Part shown: positions 35,491-43,609 of the stretch, one piece after another
Numbering within the stretch: the first letter of the stretch is position 1
How the letters are laid out: every line of letters begins with the position of its first letter
NCBI GenBank assembly: GCA_963522145.1
Contig: CAUQXI010000002.1
Coordinates: 124,001-188,000, forward strand
DNA length: 64,000 nt
Reading direction: 5' to 3'
DNA from: Mesorhizobium_B sp963522145
GTDB taxonomy: Bacteria; Pseudomonadota; Alphaproteobacteria; Rhizobiales; Rhizobiaceae
The notes under the pieces: generated by a model
Databases searched by the model: none
What the model was told of the DNA's origin: nothing
The model's input: only the letters and a program-made list of their open reading frames with translations
Made by a program: the position numbers and the translations under genes

Positions 35491-36585
35491 ATGAGGAACG
35501 CCGTGGACGGTCTCGAACTTCGAAATATCCGGAAATCCTTCGGCGAATTCGAGATCATCCGCGACCTCAGCCTGACTGTTCAGGAAGGCGAGTTCGTCGT
35601 GCTGGTCGGGCCGTCAGGTTGCGGCAAGTCGACCTTGCTGCGCTGCATCGCGGGGCTCGAACCGGTGACGTCGGGCACCTTTCTGCAGAACGGGCAGGAC
35701 ATCACCAAAGCGACCCCGGTCGAGCGTGGCGTTGCCATGGTGTTCCAGTCATACGCGCTCTACCCGCATATGACGGTTGCCGAGAATATCGGCTTCGGCC
35801 TGCGGATCGCAGGCGAAGACAAGGCGGCGATCCGCGCCCGTGTGTTGGAAATTGCCCGCTTGCTCAAGCTGGAAACCATGCTCACCCGCAAGCCGCGCGC
35901 TTTGTCGGGCGGTCAGCGCCAGCGTGTCGCCATCGGGCGGGCGCTCGCCCGGCGTCCCAAGCTCTTTCTGTTTGATGAGCCCTTGTCCAACCTGGATGCA
36001 TCGCTTCGCGCCGAGATGCGCGTCGAGCTCGCCAAGCTGCACGCGGCCCTGGGCAACACGATGATCTATGTCACGCATGACCAGGTCGAGGGGATGACGC
36101 TGGCGGATCGCATCGTGGTCATGAACGGCGGCGTGGTGGAGCAGTACGGCGCGCCGCTTGAACTGTTCAACCATCCCGCAAACAAGTTCGTGGCCGGGTT
36201 TCTGGGTCAGCCGCCGATGAACTTCATCAAGGTGCAGAGCGCCCGGGTGGAATCCGGCGATGCCCTGCTCACTCTCCCCGGCAACAGCAGCATTCGCGTG
36301 CCCATTGCCGAGACCGCGCGCGGTGCCGAAACTGTCGAGCTTGGCATCCGCCCTGAAGATGCGACGATTTCGTCTGCCGACGGTGGCCTGCTGCTCATTG
36401 TTGATGTTGTCGAGCACCTCGGCAACGAGACCATCCTCTACGGGCAGCTTGCCGACGGACAGCGCATGACCGTTCGCGCGGCTGGCCAGGCACGCTACAA
36501 CAGCGGGGACACCGTGCCGCTCGCGCTGAACAAGGCCGCGGTCTTCGACGCCAACGGCAGGAACATGACCAGGAGGAGCGCTTGA
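35491..36585 (+). CDS. Sugar ABC transporter ATP-binding protein (UgpC/MsmK type)
   Basis: A 364-residue cytoplasmic ATPase. Walker A is GPSGCGKST near residue 39, the Q loop is VFQSYALYPHMT, the ABC signature is LSGGQRQRV near residue 138, Walker B is LFLFDEPLSNLD and the switch His is in YVTHDQVEGMT. A C-terminal MalK-type TOBE domain follows (FLGQPPMNFIKV and ELGIRPEDATIS). Starts at 35467 (GTG), 35491 (ATG) and 35503 (GTG, with AGGA upstream) are all possible. It energises the permeases encoded divergently at 32168-33901. Confidence 0.92.
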   Translation: MRNAVDGLELRNIRKSFGEFEIIRDLSLTVQEGEFVVLVGPSGCGKSTLLRCIAGLEPVTSGTFLQNGQDITKATPVERGVAMVFQSYALYPHMTVAENIGFGLRIAGEDKAAIRARVLEIARLLKLETMLTRKPRALSGGQRQRVAIGRALARRPKLFLFDEPLSNLDASLRAEMRVELAKLHAALGNTMIYVTHDQVEGMTLADRIVVMNGGVVEQYGAPLELFNHPANKFVAGFLGQPPMNFIKVQSARVESGDALLTLPGNSSIRVPIAETARGAETVELGIRPEDATISSADGGLLLIVDVVEHLGNETILYGQLADGQRMTVRAAGQARYNSGDTVPLALNKAAVFDANGRNMTRRSA

Positions 36586-36634
36586 TCTTGATCGCCGCTG
36601 TTCATGGTGCCTGCTTTCATCAGGCGCCTGCATC

Positions 36635-37513
36635 GTGATGGATTCGAAATCACTGCAGGCGAACGGGTCGTTGATCGCGAGGATCGGCAGGGAGCGGCCT
36701 GAGCTGACCAGGGCGTTTGGTCGGCTTGCCGATGTTCTGCTCGCCGACCCCTCGCTTTTCATGACCTCCTCGGTCCAGGAGATTTCGACTGCGGCCGGCG
36801 TGAGCGAGCCATCGGTCGTGCGGTTTTGCAGGCATTACGGGTTCAACGGCGTGCCCGACTTTCGCATCGCGCTCGCCATGTGTCTGGCGACGGAGAGTGC
36901 TGGTCCGAGCGGCCTTTTTTTGGAGCCGACGGTTGCAGACAAGGCGATCGTCAACCGCACTGCCAAGCTCGCTATAGCCGCCGAGGCTGCGCAACTCCTC
37001 GCGAGGGACCGGTCGCTCATCCTGGATTCCGGTTCGACCCTCCAATGCTTCGCCCACACGCTGCGCACGATGCCGCCGCGAACGATCCTGACCACCGGCC
37101 TCAACATCGTGGAAACGCTTTGGGCCTGTCGGCAACACACGGTGATCATGCCGGGCGGCATCATCCGCTTCGATGCGCGCGCGCTGACCGGCCGCATGGT
37201 GGAGCAATCGCTTCAAAACATGCGCTTCGACACGGTCTATTTCGGTGCGGACAGCATCGACCCGGAGGAAGGCCTGAGCACCTTCAACGAGGACGAGGCG
37301 CACCAGAATGCAGCCATGGCCGAGGTGAGCAAGCGTGTGGTGGTTCTCGTGGATTCCACCAAGTTCCGCGCACCCGGCCTGCACCGGTTCTGCGGCATGG
37401 ACCGCATCGACACGATCGTCACAGATGCGGGCCTCGCACCTGAAACCGAGGAATCGATCCGGCAGCGCGGCGTGAATCTTCTGATCGCCAAACCCGCTGC
37501 CGAAGATCGTTGA
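36635..37513 (+). CDS. Transcriptional regulator: RpiR-type HTH with DeoR-type sensor domain
   Basis: A 292-residue regulator (GTG at 36635 or ATG at 36638). The N-terminal 80 residues are an RpiR-family HTH_6 domain, with VQEISTAAGVSEPSVVRFCR near residues 47-66 and HYGFNGVPDFRIAL after it. The C-terminal domain is not the SIS domain of RpiR but the DeoR-family sugar-phosphate sensor: RSLILDSGSTLQCFAHTL, TTGLNIVETL, VIMPGGIIRFDARALTG and VLVDSTKFRAPGLHRFC. It probably binds a phosphorylated amino sugar and represses the divergent operons. It lies 49 bases after the ATPase and 1 base before the isomerase. Confidence 0.85.
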   Translation: MMDSKSLQANGSLIARIGRERPELTRAFGRLADVLLADPSLFMTSSVQEISTAAGVSEPSVVRFCRHYGFNGVPDFRIALAMCLATESAGPSGLFLEPTVADKAIVNRTAKLAIAAEAAQLLARDRSLILDSGSTLQCFAHTLRTMPPRTILTTGLNIVETLWACRQHTVIMPGGIIRFDARALTGRMVEQSLQNMRFDTVYFGADSIDPEEGLSTFNEDEAHQNAAMAEVSKRVVVLVDSTKFRAPGLHRFCGMDRIDTIVTDAGLAPETEESIRQRGVNLLIAKPAAEDR

Positions 37514-37514
37514 A

Positions 37515-38651
37515 GTGAGCAGCATGAATTTGGATGCGGACTTGTCGCGTTGGGCGACGTTTCGGGAAATCATGGCCCAACCCGAAATCTGGCGTGGCTG
37601 GGTTCGCGAGCTCACCGAGCACGTCAGAAGTGTCCAAGCGTGGCTGCATGATCGCGATTACCACGAGATCTGGCTGTGCGGTGCCGGAACCTCCGCCTTT
37701 ATCGGCGAAACGCTGAGCGCCTATCTGAACGCGCCGCCGCGGCGGCCGCGTTTTCGTGCGATCGCCACCACCGATCTGGTCGGCTGCCCCGCGAACTACC
37801 TGCGTCCGGACGAAAAAATTCTCGTGGTTTCCTTTGGCCGCAGCGGCGACAGCCCTGAAACACTCGGCACGCTGGACCTGCTCGACGCGCACATGCCCGG
37901 TGCGGACCGCTTGCATTTCACATGCAATCGCGACGGCGCGCTCGCGGGAAGAAAGGCGCCGGGGCCGGGAAAGCAGCAAACGATCGTGCTGCCTGACGAA
38001 ACCAACGACACCGGTTTTGCCATGACGTCGAGCTACAGCACGATGCTCTTGAGCGCCCTGGCCTGCCTGGACGAAGCCGCGCCGCTGCCGATCGGCGATG
38101 CGTTATCCAGGCTGGCCGATGCAGCCGAGGAGCTTCTCGCGCACGCGCTTTCCTTCGCCGCAAAAGAATCGAGTCCCCCGGAGAGGGCGGTATTTCTCGG
38201 CTCGGGCGCGCTCACCGGCTCCGCGCGCGAGTGCGCGCTGAAGGTTCTCGAACTCACCCGCGGCCGGATCGCGACAAGCTGGGACTCGTCTCTCGGCTTC
38301 AGGCACGGACCGAAAGCGTTCATGGGCGACGGCACGAAGGTCTTCCTGCTTGCCTCCAACGACCCGCATACCCGCCGCTACGACCTTGATGCCGCAGCCG
38401 AGATCGCCCGGCAGTTCGGGCCGGCGTCGATCGTGACGCTTGGCTCGGGCAAGGATGTGACCTTTCCCGTCCCGCTGGTGGGGAACGACGCCTGGAGCAG
38501 TGTTCTTTATGTGCTCGCGGCACAGGTTCAGGCCGTCGCCTGGTCGAACGCGCTCGGCATCAACGTCGACAATCCCTTCGTGGAAGGTAACCTCTCCCGC
38601 GTCGTATCCGGCGTGCCGATCTACCCGTTCGAACCGCAGGCCGCGCGATAA
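37515..38651 (+). CDS. agaS: AgaS-type SIS-domain sugar isomerase/deaminase
   Basis: A 378-residue protein with two SIS domains, close to AgaS (tagatose-6-phosphate ketose/aldose isomerase, or galactosamine-6-phosphate deaminase/isomerase). Motifs are IWLCGAGTSAFIGETLSAYL, LVVSFGRSGDSPETLGTL, the family-typical DTGFAMTSSYSTMLL, and SLGFRHGPKAF in the second domain. It starts with a GTG at 37515 or an ATG at 37524. Its place between the regulator and the kinase/deacetylase pair suggests it performs the last catabolic step: deamination/isomerisation of glucosamine-6-phosphate or galactosamine-6-phosphate. Confidence 0.85.
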   Translation: MSSMNLDADLSRWATFREIMAQPEIWRGWVRELTEHVRSVQAWLHDRDYHEIWLCGAGTSAFIGETLSAYLNAPPRRPRFRAIATTDLVGCPANYLRPDEKILVVSFGRSGDSPETLGTLDLLDAHMPGADRLHFTCNRDGALAGRKAPGPGKQQTIVLPDETNDTGFAMTSSYSTMLLSALACLDEAAPLPIGDALSRLADAAEELLAHALSFAAKESSPPERAVFLGSGALTGSARECALKVLELTRGRIATSWDSSLGFRHGPKAFMGDGTKVFLLASNDPHTRRYDLDAAAEIARQFGPASIVTLGSGKDVTFPVPLVGNDAWSSVLYVLAAQVQAVAWSNALGINVDNPFVEGNLSRVVSGVPIYPFEPQAAR

Positions 38652-39634
38652 TGCTGGGCGGCATCGATCTGGGCGGAACGAAGATCGAGGCCTGCCTGTT
38701 CGACGCCGACCTCAACGAGGTCAGTCGACGCCGTGTGCCGACGCCGCGCGATGCATTTGAGCCGCTGCTCGATGCTCTTGTTGATCAGTATGGCTGGTTG
38801 AGCGAACAATCCGGCCGACCCGATCTGCGCTGCGGCGTCGCCATACCGGGGGTGGTCGACAGCCGAACCGGTCATTCGCTGGCGTCGAACCTGCCCACGG
38901 CTGGCCGTTCCCTGTGGCGCGAGCTTTCCGCCCGTGTCGGCTTTCCTGTGCCTACGGAGAATGATTGCAAGTGCTTCGCCTTCTCGGAAGCCAATGGCGG
39001 CGCGGGTGACGGCTTTCACACTGTGTTCGGACTGATCCTTGGCACCGGCTGCGGCGGCGGCGTCTGCCGTAGCGGCAAGCTCGTCGGCAGCCTCAACGGC
39101 CTGCCGGGCGAAGTCGGACATCTTGGTGTCTCCGCAGCGGTGATGGCGAAATATGACCTGCCGTTGCTGCTCTGCGCCTGCGAGCGGATGGGGTGCTACG
39201 AGACACTCGTTTCCGGTCCGGGTCTGGTCGCCCTGGGTCGGCATCTGCACGGCATCGACCTGTCGCCGGAGGAGATCAACCGGCGTGGCGCGAATGGCGA
39301 TGCCGACTGCGCTCATGTGATGACGGTCTGGGCCGACATCCTTTGCGAGTTGCTGCGTACGATCCAGTCGACCGTCGATCCCGACTGCGTGGTTCTGGGC
39401 GGCGGGCTGTCGCGTATGAGCGGCATCGTCGAATTGATCGAGGAGCGCATGCCGCTCGCTCTCATCCACGGCATGCGCTTTCCGGTTGTCGCCGTTGCGA
39501 GATTCGGCGACGCGAGCGGCGTGCGCGGCGCGGCGATGCTCGCGCGCGACATCGAGCCCGATCACACAGCCCTCTCGGCTGGCGCAACGGTTGAAGCGCC
39601 GGCCTTCGGGAACTCGGCAAAGGAACAATCATGA
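38651..39634 (+). CDS. ROK family sugar kinase (N-acetylhexosamine kinase-like)
   Basis: A 327-residue ROK kinase. The phosphate-binding motif GGIDLGGTKIEACLFD is at the start, and the catalytic Asp is in PTENDCKCFAFSEANGG near residue 105. The zinc-binding region is GHLGVSAAVMAKYD, then LCACERMGCYETLVSG, where the usual CxCGxxGCxE reads CACERMGCYE. This fits NagK-like enzymes that phosphorylate N-acetylglucosamine or a relative. It overlaps the AgaS stop by one base (TAATG) and the nagA start by ATGA. The kinase would feed N-acetylhexosamine 6-phosphate to NagA. Confidence 0.88.
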   Translation: MLGGIDLGGTKIEACLFDADLNEVSRRRVPTPRDAFEPLLDALVDQYGWLSEQSGRPDLRCGVAIPGVVDSRTGHSLASNLPTAGRSLWRELSARVGFPVPTENDCKCFAFSEANGGAGDGFHTVFGLILGTGCGGGVCRSGKLVGSLNGLPGEVGHLGVSAAVMAKYDLPLLLCACERMGCYETLVSGPGLVALGRHLHGIDLSPEEINRRGANGDADCAHVMTVWADILCELLRTIQSTVDPDCVVLGGGLSRMSGIVELIEERMPLALIHGMRFPVVAVARFGDASGVRGAAMLARDIEPDHTALSAGATVEAPAFGNSAKEQS

Positions 39635-40758
39635 CTGGATCGACATCCGACCAACTCTCCGGGCTTATCCTCACCCCGGCCGGCTGGATGCGTGGACGCA
39701 TCCACATCAATGGCGAGCATATCGAGCGCATCGAGGGGCAGCCGGTCGCGACGATCGACGGGCTGGATGAGCCGATCATCCTGCCGGGCTTCATCGACCT
39801 GCATATACACGGTGCGATCGGGATGGATTTTGCCAGCGGCGAGGACGGCATCCGCCAGTTCATCCGCTATCATGCCAGCCAGGGCACCGTGGCGCTTGCG
39901 CCGACGACCTCGACCTCGCCGGTCGATGTGATCGAGGATGCGCTCCGCAACATCGAGAAGGTGCGGAACTCGCCCAAGCCCGGGGAGCCTCAGGTGCTCG
40001 GCGCCCACCTTGAGGGGCCGTTCATCAATCCGGGCAAGCTCGGCGCGCAGCGCGATGTGACGCTCGAGGGCGATGTGGATCTCGCTCTTCGCTGGAATGC
40101 GCTATGCCCGCTGGTCGTGGCGACGGTTGCCCCGGAAATCAAAGGCGGCATGGAGGTCATCGAGGCTCTGGCGAGCCGCGGCTGCAGGGTCCAGGTGGGC
40201 CACAGCCTGGCGACAGCGGATCAATGCGCGGAGGCCTTTGCCCGCGGGCTATCCGGCTTCACCCACCTGTTCAACGGCATGTCCGGCACGCATCACCGCG
40301 ATGCCGGCGCAGCAGCCTATGCCCTGGCCCATGGGCGGTATGCGGAGTTGATCTGCGACCTCAACCATGTCCATCCCGCAATGGTGATGGCGGCCTATCG
40401 CGCCATCCCGCGGCTGTATGCGATCACTGATGCGACGACCGCCGCTGGCCTGCCCGACGGCAACTACAACTTCGGCGGCGATCACCCGATCGTCAAGAAA
40501 GGCCTGACGATCATGCTGGCCGACGGCTCGTCGCTGGCCGGCAGCTCCATCACCATGCTCGACGCCTTCCGGAACCTGGTTTCGGTCGGTCTGCCGATCG
40601 CCGTCGCCTCCGAACTCTGCGCCACCCGGCAGGCGGAATATCTCGGGCTCAAGGATTTCGGCGAGATCGCTCCGGGCCGCAGCGCCAGTGTGGTCGTGCT
40701 CGGCAGGCAGCTCGATCTTCGAAGTGTCTGGATGCGTGGCAGGGAACTGTCGAGCTGA
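39631..40758 (+). CDS. nagA: N-acetylglucosamine-6-phosphate deacetylase
   Basis: A 375-residue amidohydrolase. Metal and active-site motifs are PGFIDLHIHGAIGMDF near residue 56, LGAHLEGPFINPGKLGAQ near residue 126, HSLATADQCAEAF and GFTHLFNGMSGTHHRDAG near 210, and the catalytic Asp in AITDATTAAGLPDG near residue 266. It removes acetate from N-acetylglucosamine 6-phosphate (or the galactosamine isomer if the partner is AgaS-specific). It is the last gene of the ATPase-regulator-agaS-ROK-nagA operon and ends 19 bases from the convergent fucosyltransferase-like stop. Confidence 0.92.
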   Translation: MTGSTSDQLSGLILTPAGWMRGRIHINGEHIERIEGQPVATIDGLDEPIILPGFIDLHIHGAIGMDFASGEDGIRQFIRYHASQGTVALAPTTSTSPVDVIEDALRNIEKVRNSPKPGEPQVLGAHLEGPFINPGKLGAQRDVTLEGDVDLALRWNALCPLVVATVAPEIKGGMEVIEALASRGCRVQVGHSLATADQCAEAFARGLSGFTHLFNGMSGTHHRDAGAAAYALAHGRYAELICDLNHVHPAMVMAAYRAIPRLYAITDATTAAGLPDGNYNFGGDHPIVKKGLTIMLADGSSLAGSSITMLDAFRNLVSVGLPIAVASELCATRQAEYLGLKDFGEIAPGRSASVVVLGRQLDLRSVWMRGRELSS

Positions 40759-40777
40759 CGGTCTGCGTTTGTAGAGT

Positions 40778-41725
40778 CTATGCTCTACCCGCGCTGCCGG
40801 ATCGCTCTGGCGCGCCCCTGCGGCTTGCCACGAGCCGGGCAAGACGGCAGAAAGCCTCGGTGCCGCTGGCTTTTGTCATCGCGACGAATTCCTCCCGCAG
40901 AGGCTTCGAGCGCCACTCGTGGTACCAGGCATAGGCGCCCGGGTCATGCGTCAGGTCGAGGAGATAGGCCGCAAGCGACCTGGCGTCCTCGAACGATGCG
41001 GCATCGATATAGCAGTGGTCGCCTGGCGCGAAGTCATCCACATTGGGCGCTCCGCGATAAACCGGGACGGAGCCTGCCAGCAGCGGCTGAAAGAATTTCT
41101 CGGTGACGTAATCCCGTTCGATCGTGTTCTCGAGCCCGAGGCAGAACGGATAATGTCTGATGACCTGCATCTTGGTCGCCGTGCCAAGATCTGGAGCGGG
41201 CATGGCCCGGTTGTTCATGAACTGGCCGTATGAGCTTACCGGCATATGGCGCATCAGCTCGCTGGCGAAGCCGTTGCGCCCGCTTGTATCCTTGGCGGCT
41301 GACTGGAAGAGCGCGATCGGGTCAGCCGCCGTCTTCGCAGCAGGCCGGCTACTCAGGCTCTCGGTCCAATCCTCCTGCGAAGGAAGATAGGGGCACCATA
41401 CATCCGCATCCCGCTCGACGTTCATCGAAAGGTCGAAATAGCGCATCAGCACCGGGTTCGACCTGATCGGAGTGTGGGCGCGGCTTTCCATCGACCAGCC
41501 GACCCAGAGCTGCCCCTGTCTTTTCTGCCGCGGAATTTGTTCGAGCGTGGGAAGATGAAAGACGACCGCGTCCGCCTCCTCGAAGTGCCGCCTGTTCGTC
41601 GTGAACTTGCAGGAAACCTCGCAGTCAAAGTTCCGATAGTCCGGATAGCTGCCGAAGCAGCTATTATAGAGCAAGATAAGCGGGGTGTTCTTCAGCGCCA
41701 GCAGATCCTTCAAGAATCGCATCAT
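40778..41725 (-). CDS. GT10 (alpha-1,3-fucosyltransferase) family protein
   Basis: A 315-residue glycosyltransferase whose C-terminal half has the GT10 signature: YPFCLGLENTIERDYVTEKF then QPLLAGSVPVYRGAPNVDDF, in the position where fucosyltransferases bind GDP-fucose. The N-terminal half has SMESRAHTPIRSNP, matching the family's 'w..fEsp....' region. GT10 enzymes transfer fucose, or occasionally other GDP-sugars, from GDP donors. The locus also encodes an AlgD-type GDP-sugar enzyme, but far away. It starts ATGATG at 41725 and lies 42 bases downstream of another glycosyltransferase on the same strand. Confidence 0.82.
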   Translation of the reverse strand: MMRFLKDLLALKNTPLILLYNSCFGSYPDYRNFDCEVSCKFTTNRRHFEEADAVVFHLPTLEQIPRQKRQGQLWVGWSMESRAHTPIRSNPVLMRYFDLSMNVERDADVWCPYLPSQEDWTESLSSRPAAKTAADPIALFQSAAKDTSGRNGFASELMRHMPVSSYGQFMNNRAMPAPDLGTATKMQVIRHYPFCLGLENTIERDYVTEKFFQPLLAGSVPVYRGAPNVDDFAPGDHCYIDAASFEDARSLAAYLLDLTHDPGAYAWYHEWRSKPLREEFVAMTKASGTEAFCRLARLVASRRGAPERSGSAGRA

Positions 41726-41767
41726 GGATCACCCGCGTTTCGGGCGCGTTCAACGAAGCTTGTGCGC

Positions 41768-42781
41768 TCAGGCCGAGACACTGCCGGCATCCAGTCTGGC
41801 ACGCATCTCCCCGGCGATCCGTGCAGAGCTCAGCCGCTCCCGGATATAGTCTGCGCGGGTCAGATGCTGGTAGCGCTTCACCCAGCGAGCAAGGTTGGCC
41901 GGCTCCCTCAACTCGCGGAGATCCTTGATCATCACGACCGGCAGTCCTTGAAACAGCCTGTCTAGCGATGACGAAAGGGTCACGACGATGGCGCCGAGAT
42001 AAAGAGCCTCCCAGGTCCGGTGGCAATCGAGCCCGTTGCCTCGCAGGCTCAAGACGAAGCTGTGGGACCCGTAGCGCTCCCATATCGCCGTCTGGCTGAT
42101 CCTGTGCCTTTGCATTTTGACATGGGAACAGTCGGCAAGAATGCGCATCGCGTCCACGCGATCCTGCGAGGCTAAACTCAGCCCGATGTCGCTGAATATC
42201 GTGAGGCTTTCATCGGTGAGAGGTCGACGTGCCGCCCGGATGCGCCGCAGTTCTGCGAGAAGTTTCCTCGGGCTTGTGGCGGGTCGGAGCGTATGAAGAT
42301 CGAGGCCTATGGGGAAGGGCGAGATACGTTCGGGCCGTGAGCCGTCATGGTTCTGCGTGTACCACGCCTTCAGCCAGGGGGAGGAAAGCAACGCTCGCGT
42401 CGTGTCGGGGCGCAGGTCCGACGGAACCGTGGCATCGCCGTCGGACGTCACGAGGATGAAGGGATGTCGGATCAGTGGCAGCGCGGCTTGCACGAAGTGG
42501 TCGAGATCAACCGGTTCTCCGTCCCGCGACCGCGTGCCCAGCCGCACCCACACGAGACCTGACGCGCGGGAGTAATGCTCGCGGAAGAAGGCCGGATCCT
42601 GCACATGCTCGGTCGGCATGGTCCAGTAGCTCTCGCCGCCGCGGATGTCGCAGTGGCGAGCGAATCCCTTCGACCACAGACACGGGGGCGGGTCGTCGAA
42701 ATCGAGCGGCCGAAACTGCGAACCGGCCATTCTGTTCTTCAGCCGCCGAAGAGCTGATCCGAATCCCGAGGAAGCTGCCAT
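41768..42781 (-). CDS. Exostosin-like glycosyltransferase (putative)
   Basis: A 337-residue protein without a close family that I can name. The ATG at 42781 is preferred over a GTG six bases upstream because of ribosome-site spacing. The strongest clue is FVLSLRGNGLDCHRTWEALY near residue 243, followed by LGAIVVTLSSSLDRLFQGLP, which copies the donor-site pattern of exostosin-type enzymes ('f.l.prGnGlDthR.wEaL..G.ipv'). The N-terminal half has no recognised motif. It lies between the GT10 and Anp1-like genes on the same strand and is probably a transferase in the same glycan or glycopeptide pathway. Confidence 0.6.
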   Translation of the reverse strand: MAASSGFGSALRRLKNRMAGSQFRPLDFDDPPPCLWSKGFARHCDIRGGESYWTMPTEHVQDPAFFREHYSRASGLVWVRLGTRSRDGEPVDLDHFVQAALPLIRHPFILVTSDGDATVPSDLRPDTTRALLSSPWLKAWYTQNHDGSRPERISPFPIGLDLHTLRPATSPRKLLAELRRIRAARRPLTDESLTIFSDIGLSLASQDRVDAMRILADCSHVKMQRHRISQTAIWERYGSHSFVLSLRGNGLDCHRTWEALYLGAIVVTLSSSLDRLFQGLPVVMIKDLRELREPANLARWVKRYQHLTRADYIRERLSSARIAGEMRARLDAGSVSA

Positions 42782-42841
42782 CAACACAGGCCTGACACAT
42801 CTGGCTCGAAGGGAAAAGTTTGCTTGAATCAGCCGCGTATT

Positions 42842-43606
42842 TCACCCCTGCTTGTGGATGATTTCAACGTCCGGCAGGCCCCAGCATTGGGAGCCCATCT
42901 CCCGCGCCATGATGCCGAGCCCCTCCGTCTCGATCTCCCCCTTGCCCCACACGGGATGTGACGGGCGGGCGACCGCGCTCTCAACGCCGAAGCGAAAGGG
43001 CGGAAAGATCAACCCGTCCCGGTGAAGGTCCGCGCGAACGAGCAGCATCGTCCCGCCGACGGCGTCGAGCCGCACCGGCCGCCCGTCGCCGCGCATCGTA
43101 TCCATCCGGCGTCCGTGGTGGGCCCAGGCGTTCTGGTCGAATGTCGGCCCGCCTGCCTCGAGAACGCAGTGGGGATGCACGATGTCGAGATCGAGCGCGA
43201 TCATGCGCTTCAGGATGTCCGAGGGGTAGGAGATGACGTCCACATCAAGCCAGAGAACCCAGTGCTCGTCACGAAGCGCTCGAAAAAGTAGCTGGTTGCG
43301 GGCGCGGGCAAGGACGGATCGTCGCGCAAGCTGCAATGCGGCCGTCCAGCGCGGAAGACCTGGAGGAAACTTGAAGCCAGTGTCGCGCTTGTGGAGGCTG
43401 ACGCGCGCGAAACGCCCCTCAAGAAGAGGATGCAATCGCTGCATTTCGGCGAAGGTCTCGTCCGCGCTGTCGCCTTCGAGCATCCCCAGGGACAAACGCT
43501 CGCGCGGATAGTCGAGATCCGCTAGACACTCGACGTATCGGGACAGGTGATCTACAGCATCCTTGACCGGCGTCAGGATCAGCACACGCGGCACATCTGA
43601 GGTCAT
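42842..43606 (-). CDS. Anp1-like GT2-fold glycosyltransferase
   Basis: A 254-residue protein beginning MTSDVPRVLILTPVKDAV. The start at 43606 is supported by GGAA about 8 bases upstream; the extension to 43699 overlaps the divergent gene. It resembles the Anp1 (yeast mannan polymerase) family: HWVLWLDVDVISYPSDILKR is the DxD-bearing nucleotide-sugar site near residue 120, and DIVHPHCVLEAGGPTFDQNA follows. These fungal-type enzymes transfer mannose from GDP-mannose; the bacterial members are uncharacterised. Its start codon is only 3 bases from the divergent MNN1-like gene. Confidence 0.68.
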   Translation of the reverse strand: MTSDVPRVLILTPVKDAVDHLSRYVECLADLDYPRERLSLGMLEGDSADETFAEMQRLHPLLEGRFARVSLHKRDTGFKFPPGLPRWTAALQLARRSVLARARNQLLFRALRDEHWVLWLDVDVISYPSDILKRMIALDLDIVHPHCVLEAGGPTFDQNAWAHHGRRMDTMRGDGRPVRLDAVGGTMLLVRADLHRDGLIFPPFRFGVESAVARPSHPVWGKGEIETEGLGIMAREMGSQCWGLPDVEIIHKQG

Positions 43607-43609
43607 TGC

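Noticed and set aside
40771..40788. GTAGAG/CTCTAC hairpin as a bidirectional terminator
   Set aside because: The stem overlaps the stop codon of the GT10 gene and neither strand has a T run.
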